A stretch of 64,000 nt of DNA from a virus. Shown one piece after another: positions 28,876 to 37,428 of this stretch; positions within the stretch are counted from its first letter, which is position 1, and each line of letters opens with the position of its first letter. The DNA is taken from positions 1 through 64,000 of the IMG/VR virus record IMGVR_UViG_3300014050_000017; one strand, given 5' to 3'. The notes under the pieces were generated by a model. The model was given only the letters and a program-made list of their open reading frames with translations. It made no database searches and had not been told where the DNA came from. Both the position numbers and the translations under genes were made by a program.

Positions 28876-29214
28876 TTAATTGTGGTCGGCTTTACCATCA
28901 GAGAAGTTAGGCGCGACACGATTTACTGCTGCAGCAATTATACGCCCATTAGCCTGAGTTGCGCTAGCCTCTGGTGCTACAGACCTCTGGAACTTAACGC
29001 GAACACCGTAACGAGCACCGCCAGTGGCAGATACGTTGGTGCGAGATGGCTTTGCCTGACGATATGGGTCAGTGCCACCCTTTGCGTTTCCAGTCTTCTT
29101 CATGAGCTTGCCCTTAAGTGGGGCAGCTACTTTTGCTGGTTTTGCACCCGTAGCATTGCTCGCATCACTAGATGTCGGAGCTAATGGCTTCGAGTTCTTA
29201 GTTGAATCTTTCAT
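28876..29214 (-). CDS. Basic hypothetical protein, 112 aa
   Basis: Ser/Lys/Ala-rich N-terminus, then SVAPEASATQANGRIIAAAV and a polar end. RBS AAGGAAT. No family recognised. Confidence 0.6.
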   Translation of the reverse strand: MKDSTKNSKPLAPTSSDASNATGAKPAKVAAPLKGKLMKKTGNAKGGTDPYRQAKPSRTNVSATGGARYGVRVKFQRSVAPEASATQANGRIIAAAVNRVAPNFSDGKADHN

Positions 29215-29273
29215 TTATATTCCTTTGGCCGAAGGTATAAACAGAGTAGGGTATTTATTGGGGAAATACAGGG

Positions 29274-29555
29274 TTAACGTGCACTGACATCAAAGACGAT
29301 GGCTGATATCTGGCCGTCATGGCTCTCAATGCTGGTAAACCCTGGAATACAGATTAAATCCATACCTCTTGGGGCGGTATACCCACGGGCAATGGCAATG
29401 GCTTTTACAGCCTGGTTGATAGCTCCAGCCCCCACAGCGCGAATCTTGCAGGCGCGGGTCTCATAGATGCTATGAGCAATGGCTGATGCTACGGCTTGTG
29501 GGTTAGACCCAGCGCTTACACGCAGGACCTGGTCATCTTTCAGTTCTTCTGACAT
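29274..29555 (-). CDS. spoVS: SpoVS-family protein
   Basis: 93 aa. LRVSAGSNPQAVASAIAHSI, AVGAGAINQAVKAIAIARGY and IPGFTSIESHDGQISAIVFD match the stage V sporulation protein S family, an Alba-like fold. SpoVS affects sporulation in Bacillus and occurs in Deinococcus and Actinobacteria. As an Alba-like protein it may bind nucleic acid. RBS AGGAG. Unusual cargo for a phage; perhaps a developmental modulator. Confidence 0.85.
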   Translation of the reverse strand: MSEELKDDQVLRVSAGSNPQAVASAIAHSIYETRACKIRAVGAGAINQAVKAIAIARGYTAPRGMDLICIPGFTSIESHDGQISAIVFDVSAR

Positions 29556-29603
29556 TTGATACTCCTATTAGTGGTACTTATTACGGAGTAATCATTATCT
29601 ATT

Positions 29604-30029
29604 TTAATTTAAAATATCGCTGGCTAAAACCTCTTCAACCTTTTTAGCAAGGTTGGCCTTATCCAATCCAATATGGCAGGGATGACAGCGTGCAATATAG
29701 TGGTCATAATGCATGCAATATGGGTTTTTTCCAGCTCCTGGGCGGTTTTTATTAGCGGTTCCTAAAAGGACCTCATCGCACTCGCCTATCCAAGACCAGT
29801 CAATAGCTGGTTCCCCACAGTCGTAACAGGGGCTGTTTGAGGCTAGTCCTTTATCTCTCTTTAACCTGCTGTGCATTCCAAAGTAACTAACAACCTCTTT
29901 TTTAGGCCTACCAAAACCAGGACTGCGTAGGTCTCGTGGTCTTTCATACATCCACCAATGTTGGTAGTGGGTTGAGCACATCTGCCGTGCTTTTGCTTTT
30001 TTATCGCAATTTTCAATTGAACAATTCAT
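29604..30029 (-). CDS. HNH-endonuclease-like zinc protein
   Basis: 141 aa. Two zinc modules: CSIENCDKKAKARQMCSTHY at the N-terminus (typical of phage HNH proteins) and CYDCG later. The C-terminal CMHYDHYIARCHPCHIGLDK has the H-x-C-x2-C-H arrangement of an HNH site. The catalytic DH is YDHYI. Probably a free-standing nuclease or its inactive relative. Confidence 0.6.
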   Translation of the reverse strand: MNCSIENCDKKAKARQMCSTHYQHWWMYERPRDLRSPGFGRPKKEVVSYFGMHSRLKRDKGLASNSPCYDCGEPAIDWSWIGECDEVLLGTANKNRPGAGKNPYCMHYDHYIARCHPCHIGLDKANLAKKVEEVLASDILN

Positions 30030-30238
30030 GGTCTGTCTAGCGGCGTTGGGGCCTTAGCATAGGTCCCGCAAATACTGCACTCCATATCTAATAGGTATTG
30101 GGATATTTCATAATCTTGAAAACTAGCTTTAATGTTCCAAAGACTGGATTCACATACGGGACACTCATGTAGGACTTGGTTTTCATAATCCATAGACCCC
30201 GTATAGTCGGGTTTTAAAGCTCTAATGCTCTGTGTCAT
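30026..30238 (-). CDS. Zinc-ribbon protein, 70 aa
   Basis: HECPVCESSLW and MECSICGTYA: two CxxC pairs about 28 residues apart. ATGA overlap with the next gene. Function unknown. Confidence 0.65.
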   Translation of the reverse strand: MTQSIRALKPDYTGSMDYENQVLHECPVCESSLWNIKASFQDYEISQYLLDMECSICGTYAKAPTPLDRP

Positions 30239-30455
30239 GCCTGCAGTTTATAAAGTCGTTTGCTAAATGGCAGGCTATATCCATATAAATTGAAGCGGTT
30301 GTAAAAAGGTCTACAGGATGGTGAAGGTCATCAGCCCCTTTAAATCCCCAGTTACCCTTTAGGTATTCTTTTAAGCCTGGGGTTAACCTATCGATAAAAT
30401 CATCGATAGTCATCCATCCATCTTGGATTAAATCTTTATCCTTGTGGTTCTTCAT
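30222..30455 (-). CDS. Hypothetical protein, 77 aa
   Basis: Starts MKNHKDKDLIQDGWMTIDDF. Helical; overlaps both neighbours. No family recognised. Confidence 0.6.
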   Translation of the reverse strand: MKNHKDKDLIQDGWMTIDDFIDRLTPGLKEYLKGNWGFKGADDLHHPVDLFTTASIYMDIACHLANDFINCRHDTEH

Positions 30456-30687
30456 GGGCAAGACCGTGCTCCTTTTTAAAATCGTACAGAGCGTTTAAAA
30501 ACTTCTCCTTCTCTTGTTCTAAAAGAGCTACCTCATCCTCAGATAGCTTATCTTTATTTTCTTCGTAAAGCTCTACGCCACGTTTAAACTGCATTTCTAA
30601 TAGTTTTAACTGCTGTAGTCTGCGTTGTTTAATAAAAGCATCTTTCTCTGCTTGACGTTGCGCTATCTTTTCTTGTCGTTTACTCAC
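30436..30687 (-). CDS. Coiled-coil protein, 83 aa
   Basis: Almost wholly charged helix (KIAQRQAEKDAFIKQRRLQQ then LKLLEMQFKRGVELYEENKD), a likely coiled coil. No family recognised. Confidence 0.6.
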   Translation of the reverse strand: MSKRQEKIAQRQAEKDAFIKQRRLQQLKLLEMQFKRGVELYEENKDKLSEDEVALLEQEKEKFLNALYDFKKEHGLAHEEPQG

Positions 30688-30850
30688 CTTTAGCTCCTAT
30701 CACTCTAAGTCCTTCCATAATTCCACCGCAGAAAACGCAATCCTGCTCTTCCCAGCCACTTTGTACGGCGTACCCATAGCAACGGGCGTCGCATTTAGTA
30801 CAGAACAGTGCATACTGTCCAGGCTCTATTCCAAGTTTTCCTTCGCCCAT
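30680..30850 (-). CDS. Zinc-ribbon protein, 56 aa
   Basis: MGEGKLGIEPGQYALFCTKC and CVFCGG: two CxxC pairs. The start at 30850 is chosen because it limits overlap with the upstream gene. Confidence 0.6.
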   Translation of the reverse strand: MGEGKLGIEPGQYALFCTKCDARCYGYAVQSGWEEQDCVFCGGIMEGLRVIGAKGE

Positions 30851-31008
30851 GCCGACCACTCCTCCCACAGCTCTATTACTTCAAGGCTTTCATAACTTTG
30901 CTCTTCTAGATGTTCGGCAAAATCATCGTCTACAACAATTACAGGCAAACCGTTATATAGCATTCCTGTTTCTTTATCTTTAGCAAGTAGTTCTAGGTAG
31001 CTAGTCAT
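30826..31008 (-). CDS. Acidic small protein, 60 aa
   Basis: MTSYLELLAKDKETGMLYNG and an acidic C-terminal helix (YESLEVIELWEEWSAWAKEN). Start ATG at 31008 follows GAGG; a TTG three codons earlier is possible. Confidence 0.55.
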   Translation of the reverse strand: MTSYLELLAKDKETGMLYNGLPVIVVDDDFAEHLEEQSYESLEVIELWEEWSAWAKENLE

Positions 31009-31013
31009 TGTCC

Positions 31014-31559
31014 TCAAATTTCTCGATATTTAGGGTCTTGTACCTGTTGGTATACCGCTTTTTCATAAGCTAGCTTACCATCCCCTGAGCATAACCTGGC
31101 AAGACCATAAGCATCAGCAGCATTGTCATCTGTAAATGTCTGTCCCCACTTTTTGTAGGTATGTAGAAGTATTAAATTCTTTTGACCAGTACCCGCGCCT
31201 GTTACATATTTTTTTAGGGTATTAGGGGGAATTATCAATGGGTATATATCGTGCCTTGCTAAGGCCATCTTTGTTATGCCGCCAAGCTCGCCTAGATGAA
31301 ACACCTTGCCTTTAGCTCCCATGGCGTAACCTTCCATGGCTGCGTCAATAACGTTTTTATGCCCCATCCATTCATATACAAAATCTTCAATATCCATGAG
31401 GCGACGGATACCGCGGTTATCTGATTTAAATACTTCTATGTAGTACTTTTCTTGGTAATACGCACATATAGCAAATCCACTATAGGACTGGTCAATGCCC
31501 ATGTAAAACGGGCTACTGCCAGCGAGGTCAAGGCCTCCTTCAATTTTTTTAAGGGGCAT
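31014..31559 (-). CDS. RuvC-like Holliday-junction resolvase
   Basis: 181 aa. The RNase H-fold acids are visible: FYMGIDQSYSGFAI (Asp), DAAMEGYAMGAKGKVFHLGE (Glu), and DDNAADAYGLARL (Asp pair), with PPNTLKKYVTGAGTGQKN before the last motif, as in RuvC. Cuts four-way DNA junctions and would debranch recombined phage DNA before packaging. Sits in a recombination cluster with Cas4-like, Hjc-like and RecA genes. Confidence 0.8.
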   Translation of the reverse strand: MPLKKIEGGLDLAGSSPFYMGIDQSYSGFAICAYYQEKYYIEVFKSDNRGIRRLMDIEDFVYEWMGHKNVIDAAMEGYAMGAKGKVFHLGELGGITKMALARHDIYPLIIPPNTLKKYVTGAGTGQKNLILLHTYKKWGQTFTDDNAADAYGLARLCSGDGKLAYEKAVYQQVQDPKYREI

Positions 31560-32043
31560 ATCTATTAAACCCAGTGACACGACTACTAGATGTACGGCGA
31601 GTTAGTTCTCGGCTGGTCAATGAGTAATAGCGTTCAATGTTATCTAGGATAGTACGAATCATCTTGTGATAGGCGCGGGCATAGGCATACGCATCAGCCA
31701 GCTCACGCACTGCAGGCTCATTCTCAACCTGGGCACGTAATAACGTGGCTTTCTCTGATGCTTTGCCAGTGGTCTTAGACAGTAGTCCAGAACCAACCGC
31801 ATCGTTGTATAGGGTTTCGGACTCTAACTCTGCCAGTTCAGCACAGGCTGCCTGGGTGCGTAGAAAGTTCATGTTTTCAATGTACTTGCTAGCCATACTC
31901 ATTAACTCTGTGTCATCCACTAAAGTAATGTCGTTTGGAAAGTCTGGTAGTTCTAGGTTAAGGGAGCGTTTTAATGGCAACCCTTGTTCTTCTAATTGCC
32001 TTAGTACCTGTGCGCTTATTCCTGTGGCCACTAGTTCAGTCAT
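31549..32043 (-). CDS. Helical recombination-cluster protein (possible UvsY-like mediator)
   Basis: 164 aa from the ATG at 32043 (RBS GGAGG; 8-nt overlap with the upstream nuclease gene). Nearly all helix, with ELMSMASKYIENMNFLRTQA and IRTILDNIERYYSLTSRELT. Its size and position near the RecA/UvsX gene would suit a mediator like T4 UvsY, but no sequence motif proves it. Confidence 0.55.
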   Translation of the reverse strand: MTELVATGISAQVLRQLEEQGLPLKRSLNLELPDFPNDITLVDDTELMSMASKYIENMNFLRTQAACAELAELESETLYNDAVGSGLLSKTTGKASEKATLLRAQVENEPAVRELADAYAYARAYHKMIRTILDNIERYYSLTSRELTRRTSSSRVTGFNRYAP

Positions 32044-32893
32044 TGTATCCTCCGCATCGTTCGCAATTACCCCAACCATCAATGTTGCACGGTGGTGGTG
32101 TTTGATTTTTTACCGCTTCTACAATTTTAGCAGCAGCCTCAAACAAAGGCGCAACTGAGAAATCACTCTTAGGTATTACAAACTCTTTGGGTTCCTGTGA
32201 TGCTTTGTTTTCATAAATAAGAACAGCCTCTTGCGGTACAACATCAAGATTTAAAAGTTCAGCAAGCTTCATATATATCTGTACTTGATTAATATGGGAC
32301 TCAAATGGAGCTTTGATGGCAGCAAACGCCTTATCTAAATCACCGTTATGCTCCATAAATAAAGATGGGTCTTCCCAACGAATAGTGCCTGCACCAATTG
32401 ATTTAATCTCCAACATCAATGGCTCACCTAGGTTTACTAATATGCCATCAGAATGACCATAGATACGAAGTGGCTCGTAAAATAGCGGAACCTCTCTATA
32501 CTCTAACGGTCCATCATGGCAATCAGAACCGCCAAAAAACATCTCACCGCACTCTATGCAGTACCACTTACCGTATAGCGTTCCCATATCTTGAAACCAT
32601 CGTTGCCACTTAGCGTGAATAGCATGGCCTTCAGCAAATACCGATGCTGTACGTAGAGTCATAGAACGGTTGGCTACAGGAGCCTTACCCATCAAATGGT
32701 AATAAGAAGCTCTGTGGCACCACTCTTTTTTAACCATATCTGACGGATGCAGTACATCGGTACGACGGCTTAAATCTCGTGGCTTTGCAATTAGATGGCG
32801 CTCAAGTGAGCCTAATACACGTGTTTTCTTTCTAGACACGTCTACAAATGCTTTCAGTGCCCCTGTTACCTGTTGTGGCTTTTGTGCTTTCAT
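32036..32893 (-). CDS. Cas4/RecB-like PD-(D/E)XK exonuclease with Cys cluster
   Basis: 285 aa. Nuclease core: GHAIHAKWQRWF, IYGHSDGILVNLGEPLMLEI then KSIG (the D...ExK signature), and NQVQIYMKLAELL (QxxxY). One upstream Cys (KEWCHRASYY, about 59) and three C-terminal (CNIDGWGNCERC) match the four-cysteine Fe-S cluster of Cas4 and AddB. An additional CIEC...C motif lies mid-protein. Likely resects DNA ends for RecA-type recombination. Confidence 0.8.
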   Translation of the reverse strand: MKAQKPQQVTGALKAFVDVSRKKTRVLGSLERHLIAKPRDLSRRTDVLHPSDMVKKEWCHRASYYHLMGKAPVANRSMTLRTASVFAEGHAIHAKWQRWFQDMGTLYGKWYCIECGEMFFGGSDCHDGPLEYREVPLFYEPLRIYGHSDGILVNLGEPLMLEIKSIGAGTIRWEDPSLFMEHNGDLDKAFAAIKAPFESHINQVQIYMKLAELLNLDVVPQEAVLIYENKASQEPKEFVIPKSDFSVAPLFEAAAKIVEAVKNQTPPPCNIDGWGNCERCGGYND

Positions 32894-32895
32894 GT

Positions 32896-33213
32896 CTAGA
32901 CCTTATCATCAAATAGGTGCTCCTTTAAAGTCTTGCCTTCTTTTTTTAATTTACGCTTTAACGCGTTACGTTCTCGATGGCTAAGACCACCCCAGATACC
33001 ATGCTGTTCATCCATCTGGTCTGAGTACAACAAGCACTGCTTGCGTACTGGGCATTCTGGCAGGCCGTCACGGCCAAAGCAGACACCCTTAGATATTGTT
33101 GCTACTTTTCTATATTTAGTTTTATCACGTGGTGGAAACCAAAGTTCGGTGTCCATGCCGCGGCATTTGGCGTTATGTCGCCAACCCTCTACGTGACCTG
33201 CGTCGTCGTACAA
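32896..33213 (-). CDS. WhiB-family transcription factor
   Basis: 105 aa. Four cysteines for an iron-sulfur cluster: AKCRGMD (17), GVCFGRD (45), ECPVRKQC (54 and 60), then the beta-turn HGIWGGLSHRER (about 71-82) and a basic helix KRKLKKEGK for DNA contact. WhiB proteins are restricted to Actinobacteria and their phages and bind the housekeeping sigma factor. The gap between the second and third Cys is eight residues rather than the usual two. Probably redirects host transcription. Confidence 0.9.
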   Translation of the reverse strand: MYDDAGHVEGWRHNAKCRGMDTELWFPPRDKTKYRKVATISKGVCFGRDGLPECPVRKQCLLYSDQMDEQHGIWGGLSHRERNALKRKLKKEGKTLKEHLFDDKV

Positions 33214-33530
33214 TTATGCTCCTGAAGGTTCTGGCGCATTTCCAGAAAATCATCTTCAGTTAGCAATATGTAATTGTTATTGTTAAGACTGAAACCGAGG
33301 ACGGGTGTCCGACTATCAACGATGGCTTCGTTAACAATCTTTTCTAGTACTGCTGCCTTGACAGTTACCTGAGTTTTGCCAGTCCACTTGTGTTCTATTA
33401 ACAAGTCCTTAGACCTAACATCACCCTTACGACTCCAAAACGCGCCACTGGCAGCATTACGCTTACCACCAACAAGCTTTGCTAGTCGAGCCTCGTGCTT
33501 CTGAGATTCCTTTTGGCCTTTACTCCTCAT
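33189..33530 (-). CDS. Hjc-like PD-(D/E)XK Holliday-junction nuclease (putative)
   Basis: 113 aa. GKRNAASGAFWSRKGDVRSK with DLLIEHKWTGK gives the D...E-x-K catalytic layout of small archaeal-type resolvases and related phage nucleases. Overlaps the RecA gene upstream by 11 nt. A second junction nuclease beside the RuvC-like one. Confidence 0.65.
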   Translation of the reverse strand: MRSKGQKESQKHEARLAKLVGGKRNAASGAFWSRKGDVRSKDLLIEHKWTGKTQVTVKAAVLEKIVNEAIVDSRTPVLGFSLNNNNYILLTEDDFLEMRQNLQEHNCTTTQVT

Positions 33531-34569
33531 CAGCTACGAACTTTGAACCTGCCCGTAGGGCATCTAGTACGTCGCGCTCAAGGGTTTCCTTAAGGTCAAT
33601 CTCTTCCCGTATGGCTCCAAGCATACCATCTTGGCCCATCCACTTTCTATCGCCATAGTTGTAGTAGGCGCCTGTGCGCTTAATGACCTTATTAAGGATA
33701 CCCATGGCCATAATCTCTTTAGCAAAATCCACCTCGCCAGCAGGGATAAGACCGCCATCAGCAAAGTAGAAGTCAAAGGTAGCCACCTGAGAGGGGGCTG
33801 CTGACTTGTTCTTTAATACTCGAACCTTAATTGACTGGCCTACACGACGCTTTTCTTGCCCAGCTCCTACCTCAATCCACTCATCACGACGCACTTCACA
33901 ACGGGTAAAGAAGGCATAGTCCTTGCCTAATCCACCTGGGGTGGTACGTGGGTCTCCGTACATGACGCCAATCTTTGAACGCCACTGGTTAATAATGATG
34001 CCAATAAATGGGCGCTCTACCTCTACTAGGGAGCGCTTAGACGCCTTGCCAACCTTGCGGAAGAACTTGTTAGTAAGGAGGGCACCGCGACCTACAGTAG
34101 ATTCCTCCATCTCCTTATCGTCCTCTGCTGTAGGGACCAAGGCAGGTAGCGAATCAACAACAATACAATCCACCGCTCTACTTTCTGTAAGTTTGACAAC
34201 GGCTTCATACGCTTCCTCCATGATGTTAGTTGAAACTACATACACACGTGAGGTATCAACGCCACACATCTTGGCGTAACTATCTACCCATTGTTCAGCG
34301 GCTACCCACACAGTTGTAAACTCTGGGTCACGCTTTTGATTAGCTGCTACAGTCTTAAGTGCAATAGCGGTCTTTCCATTACTGGCTTCACCAATAAGTT
34401 CATGCCACTGGTTTGCAGGCCAGCCACCACCTAGTGCAACGTCTAACGCCAATGAACCCGATGTAAATCGAGCAGGCTGTTCAATAATTTCTGAACCTAA
34501 TACAATGGTTCCTTCGCCATACTTTTTGTTAATTCCTGTAATTGTTTTAATTAACTCTGCATTTTTCAT
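33520..34569 (-). CDS. RecA/UvsX-like recombinase
   Basis: 349 aa. RecA core with FTSGSLALDVALGGGWPANQ, Walker A GEASNGKTAIA (about 62), VWVAAEQ (catalytic Glu about 96), Walker B DCIVVDSLPALVPTAEDD, a GRGALLTNKFFRKV loop and IIINQWRSKIG (loop L2 region). The Walker A departs from the bacterial GPESSGKT, typical of phage versions. Strand exchange for repair and recombination-dependent replication. Confidence 0.9.
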   Translation of the reverse strand: MKNAELIKTITGINKKYGEGTIVLGSEIIEQPARFTSGSLALDVALGGGWPANQWHELIGEASNGKTAIALKTVAANQKRDPEFTTVWVAAEQWVDSYAKMCGVDTSRVYVVSTNIMEEAYEAVVKLTESRAVDCIVVDSLPALVPTAEDDKEMEESTVGRGALLTNKFFRKVGKASKRSLVEVERPFIGIIINQWRSKIGVMYGDPRTTPGGLGKDYAFFTRCEVRRDEWIEVGAGQEKRRVGQSIKVRVLKNKSAAPSQVATFDFYFADGGLIPAGEVDFAKEIMAMGILNKVIKRTGAYYNYGDRKWMGQDGMLGAIREEIDLKETLERDVLDALRAGSKFVADEE

Positions 34570-34937
34570 TATTCAATCTTTCCTATAATAGTTGTTGGAT
34601 TCCATCCGCCATTTGCCACTTGTCTTGCTGGCTGTGGTGCGCCTGCCGTTTGTTGTCCTGAGACAATGCCACGACCCATACCACTGCCTGATTGTACTAT
34701 TGGGTACCCACAGTCATAACATCTCTTACGAGACTCAGGTGTTGCGCCACCATAGTTGTTACTACCACAACCTGGGCAACGCTCTGCTTGTGGTGTTCTT
34801 TGTTGACTAGGTGGATATTGGGGTTGCTGTGGCTGTACATAGGTTGCTGGCTGGGGAGCAACATACGGAGGCTGTGCTGGCTGCTGTGGAGCAGACTGTC
34901 CAGCAAGTTTATTTGCCCACCATGATTGATTACTCAT
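34569..34937 (-). CDS. Pro/Gln-rich protein with zinc ribbon, 122 aa
   Basis: Residues 15-50 are Pro/Gln repeats (QPPYVAPQPATYVQPQQPQY); CPGCGSNN and CYDCG form a zinc ribbon; the tail ends in NGGWNPTTIIGKIE. Such proteins are common in actinophage replication clusters. Start at 34937 has GAGG 6 nt upstream. Confidence 0.6.
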   Translation of the reverse strand: MSNQSWWANKLAGQSAPQQPAQPPYVAPQPATYVQPQQPQYPPSQQRTPQAERCPGCGSNNYGGATPESRKRCYDCGYPIVQSGSGMGRGIVSGQQTAGAPQPARQVANGGWNPTTIIGKIE

Positions 34938-35400
34938 CGTCATCCTCTTTCGTATCGGTTAATTCTATCTCACCGTGACTGATAAGGCCTATCTCCATAG
35001 CAGCAGAAAAAGCACTCATCAAACTGGTCATAGCAATAACCTTGTACATGGTGCCCATAGTGGTGGTTTCACGTTTAATCTCTTCTATGTTCTCTGGTTC
35101 TTTTTCACTTATCTCTGCCACCTGTATACCAGTTATGGCGTTAGCAACAATGTCAGCCATTAACTCCATAAAGGGAACTAGGTAAGAAATCTCTTCCATG
35201 CGAATATCGCTGTCTTCTTCTTGTTTCTCCTGACCTTCTTCACTATCAGGATTTATACCAAGAATACTAGCCATCTCATTAGGGTCGCTTAGACCCGTGT
35301 CATAAATAAACCACCTGGCTATATCTGTTACAGGTATGTCTTTTCTTATGATTTCAAAATCTAAATCTATCTTTTTCTTTTTACGATTAAACCAATTCAC
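34930..35400 (-). CDS. Hypothetical acidic protein, 156 aa
   Basis: Basic first 12 residues, an acidic middle (SEEGQEKQEEDSDIRMEE) and helical rest. Overlaps the polymerase gene by 4 nt. No family recognised. Confidence 0.6.
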   Translation of the reverse strand: MNWFNRKKKKIDLDFEIIRKDIPVTDIARWFIYDTGLSDPNEMASILGINPDSEEGQEKQEEDSDIRMEEISYLVPFMELMADIVANAITGIQVAEISEKEPENIEEIKRETTTMGTMYKVIAMTSLMSAFSAAMEIGLISHGEIELTDTKEDDDE

Positions 35401-37364
35401 TTTGCCTCACCCCATCGCTGCACAACCGTGACGTCGGCAATAAGAGGGACATCTAACACGTTGATACCTTCCATAGATTCTCTGATTGCCTCTCTAGTCT
35501 CTTCGACCAAACTATCTGGGGTTATAGTTACTAATTCATCGTGGACGGTAAGAAGGAGGCTGGCCTCGTTAGGTACCATCTTATGAGCCCTAATCATAGC
35601 AAGCTTCATGATGTCTGCGGCAGACCCCTGGATACGGGTATTGAACGCCTGACGCTCAGCGCCCGCACGCTCACCTATATTCCTGCTGTTTATCTCTGGT
35701 AGGTAACGTTTACGACCAAATATGGTGGATACGTAACCAACCTTACGGGTAACCCCTACAACCTTGGCTCTGTAGGCACTTACGTTCTGGAACTTATCGC
35801 CAAAGTCTTGTAGTAGTTTCTTTGCCTCATTTACAGTGCAGCCAATAGAACGAGCAATCTTATCTGGTCCTACACCATAGGCCATGGAAAGAACAAGAAC
35901 CTTACCTGCCTGACGGTTAACGCCCATAACATCTCCTACAGTTGTATAGATGTCGCCACCCTCTTTGTAGTTCTTCATCATGATGGGGTCCATAGACATG
36001 GACGCAATGATGCGGGGCTCAATCTGTGAGTAGTCTGCTACAACTAGTTTGTAACCTTCTGGGGCATAGAACAGGTTTCTAATAGCTTTGCCATGGGCTG
36101 TGGCTGGGTTGGGAACATTCTGCAAGTTGGGGTTACGACTAGAGAAACGACCAGTCTCTGCACCGTGCTGAATGAAGTCAGCATGAATACGGCCATCAAC
36201 AAGTAGGCTTTCCCTATACTCTGTTTTAGATTTACCGCCCGTAGTCTTAGTAACCTCGCCACCAAGATACGGAATAACGTAGGTACTCAACAACTTATTT
36301 AAATCTGCATACTCTAATAAAGCCTTAACTAGGGGGTCGGACTCTCTGTAAGGTTCTAACGCCTCTGCGGAAACAGAGAAGTCATCAGTTGTTAAAGCAA
36401 GTCCTTCTGCTTCTTTTTTATTGCCTTTACCAGTTAGAAGTTTTGGCTTTAGACCACGTCCTTCTGGAACTGGTAGGTATAGCAACTGTTGCTTTTCTCT
36501 ATTGGAATTAATATTAAACACAGTACCTGCAGCACTATAAATCTCACCGCGAGCGCGTTCAATGTCTTCTTCTAGTTGAACATGCAGGCTAGACAAAGCA
36601 TCTTGGTCAATAGGTGCTCCAGCAAGTTTCATAGAGCATAAAACTCGTAATACGTCCATCTCCAAATCCATGATGTTGGAAACCCCAGCATCTTCAAGCT
36701 TTTGCTTTACTACCTTCCAGAGCATAAAGGTGTACTTAGCATCTAAATAGGCGTATTTAGCAACCACGCTGAAGGGGTGAATCTCCACCTGAGCGCCTAC
36801 GCCCTTCTCCATCTCATACCCAAGTTCGCGCTTCAAGCAATCATCAAGACCGCATTTGTTTTTATTACGGTTGTCATAAACAAAAGAGCCAACCATGGTG
36901 TCAAAGTAAGGGCCGTTAGGAATCTCGCCACCAAAATATTTAGCAATAGAACATAGGTCAAATACTAAGTTGTGACCTATCTTTGTAGCGTCATTGAAGA
37001 ACAGGGGACGTAGAGCAGCAAACACCTCTGCTGGGTATAGCTGAGCAGGTGGCTCTGTAAAAACATGTGTGTGAAGCTTTTTATTTTTAGAATAATCATC
37101 ATCAGTTATAGTTAGGCCTTTTTCAGCACGCTTTGCGCCCTGACCAGTAAGCGGCTTTATAACTTCAGCCAGTTCTCCATTTGGATGGCCTAAAGGGATT
37201 ACATCTCCTCTACCGTATGTAGACAAGCTAATCCACATAATTTCATTTACAACAGGAACGCCTCGACGTTCGCCAACGGTTTCAGTATCAAAGGCAAAAG
37301 CATCTTGTTTTAGATAGTACGCAACCATTTCATCTAGTTGCTCACGCGTAGTTATTATGTTCAT
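35397..37364 (-). CDS. polA: DNA polymerase I (family A) with 3'-5' exonuclease
   Basis: 655 aa, no 5'-nuclease domain. The exonuclease domain opens with AFAFDTETVG and has KIGHNLVFDLCSIAKYF and an FSVVAKYAYLDAKYTF Exo III region. The polymerase domain shows TGRFSSRNPNLQNVP, motif A VVADYSQIEPRIIA, motif B RQAGKVLVLSMAYGVG and motif C LLTVHDELV. Main phage replicase, with the DnaB-type helicase and primase downstream-coded at 42-44 kb. Confidence 0.95.
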   Translation of the reverse strand: MNIITTREQLDEMVAYYLKQDAFAFDTETVGERRGVPVVNEIMWISLSTYGRGDVIPLGHPNGELAEVIKPLTGQGAKRAEKGLTITDDDYSKNKKLHTHVFTEPPAQLYPAEVFAALRPLFFNDATKIGHNLVFDLCSIAKYFGGEIPNGPYFDTMVGSFVYDNRNKNKCGLDDCLKRELGYEMEKGVGAQVEIHPFSVVAKYAYLDAKYTFMLWKVVKQKLEDAGVSNIMDLEMDVLRVLCSMKLAGAPIDQDALSSLHVQLEEDIERARGEIYSAAGTVFNINSNREKQQLLYLPVPEGRGLKPKLLTGKGNKKEAEGLALTTDDFSVSAEALEPYRESDPLVKALLEYADLNKLLSTYVIPYLGGEVTKTTGGKSKTEYRESLLVDGRIHADFIQHGAETGRFSSRNPNLQNVPNPATAHGKAIRNLFYAPEGYKLVVADYSQIEPRIIASMSMDPIMMKNYKEGGDIYTTVGDVMGVNRQAGKVLVLSMAYGVGPDKIARSIGCTVNEAKKLLQDFGDKFQNVSAYRAKVVGVTRKVGYVSTIFGRKRYLPEINSRNIGERAGAERQAFNTRIQGSAADIMKLAMIRAHKMVPNEASLLLTVHDELVTITPDSLVEETREAIRESMEGINVLDVPLIADVTVVQRWGEAK

Positions 37365-37382
37365 ATCATCCTAAAAAAAGTA

Positions 37383-37418
37383 TAGGCTGGGGACAGAGCA
37401 CGTTCTACCCCCAGCCTA
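37383..37418 (-). terminator. Rho-independent terminator
   Basis: TAGGCTGGGG / CCCCAGCCTA, 10 bp, followed on the minus strand by TACTTTTTTTAGG. It ends the unit coming from 38-39 kb, 10 nt after the stop of the gene at 37429, and lies just upstream of polA. Confidence 0.85.
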
Positions 37419-37428
37419 ACACTATTGA

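Noticed and set aside
32036-32893. CRISPR-associated Cas4 as part of a CRISPR system
   Set aside because: Only the nuclease family matches. No cas1, cas2 or repeats are in the window; Cas4-like nucleases are common phage recombination genes.
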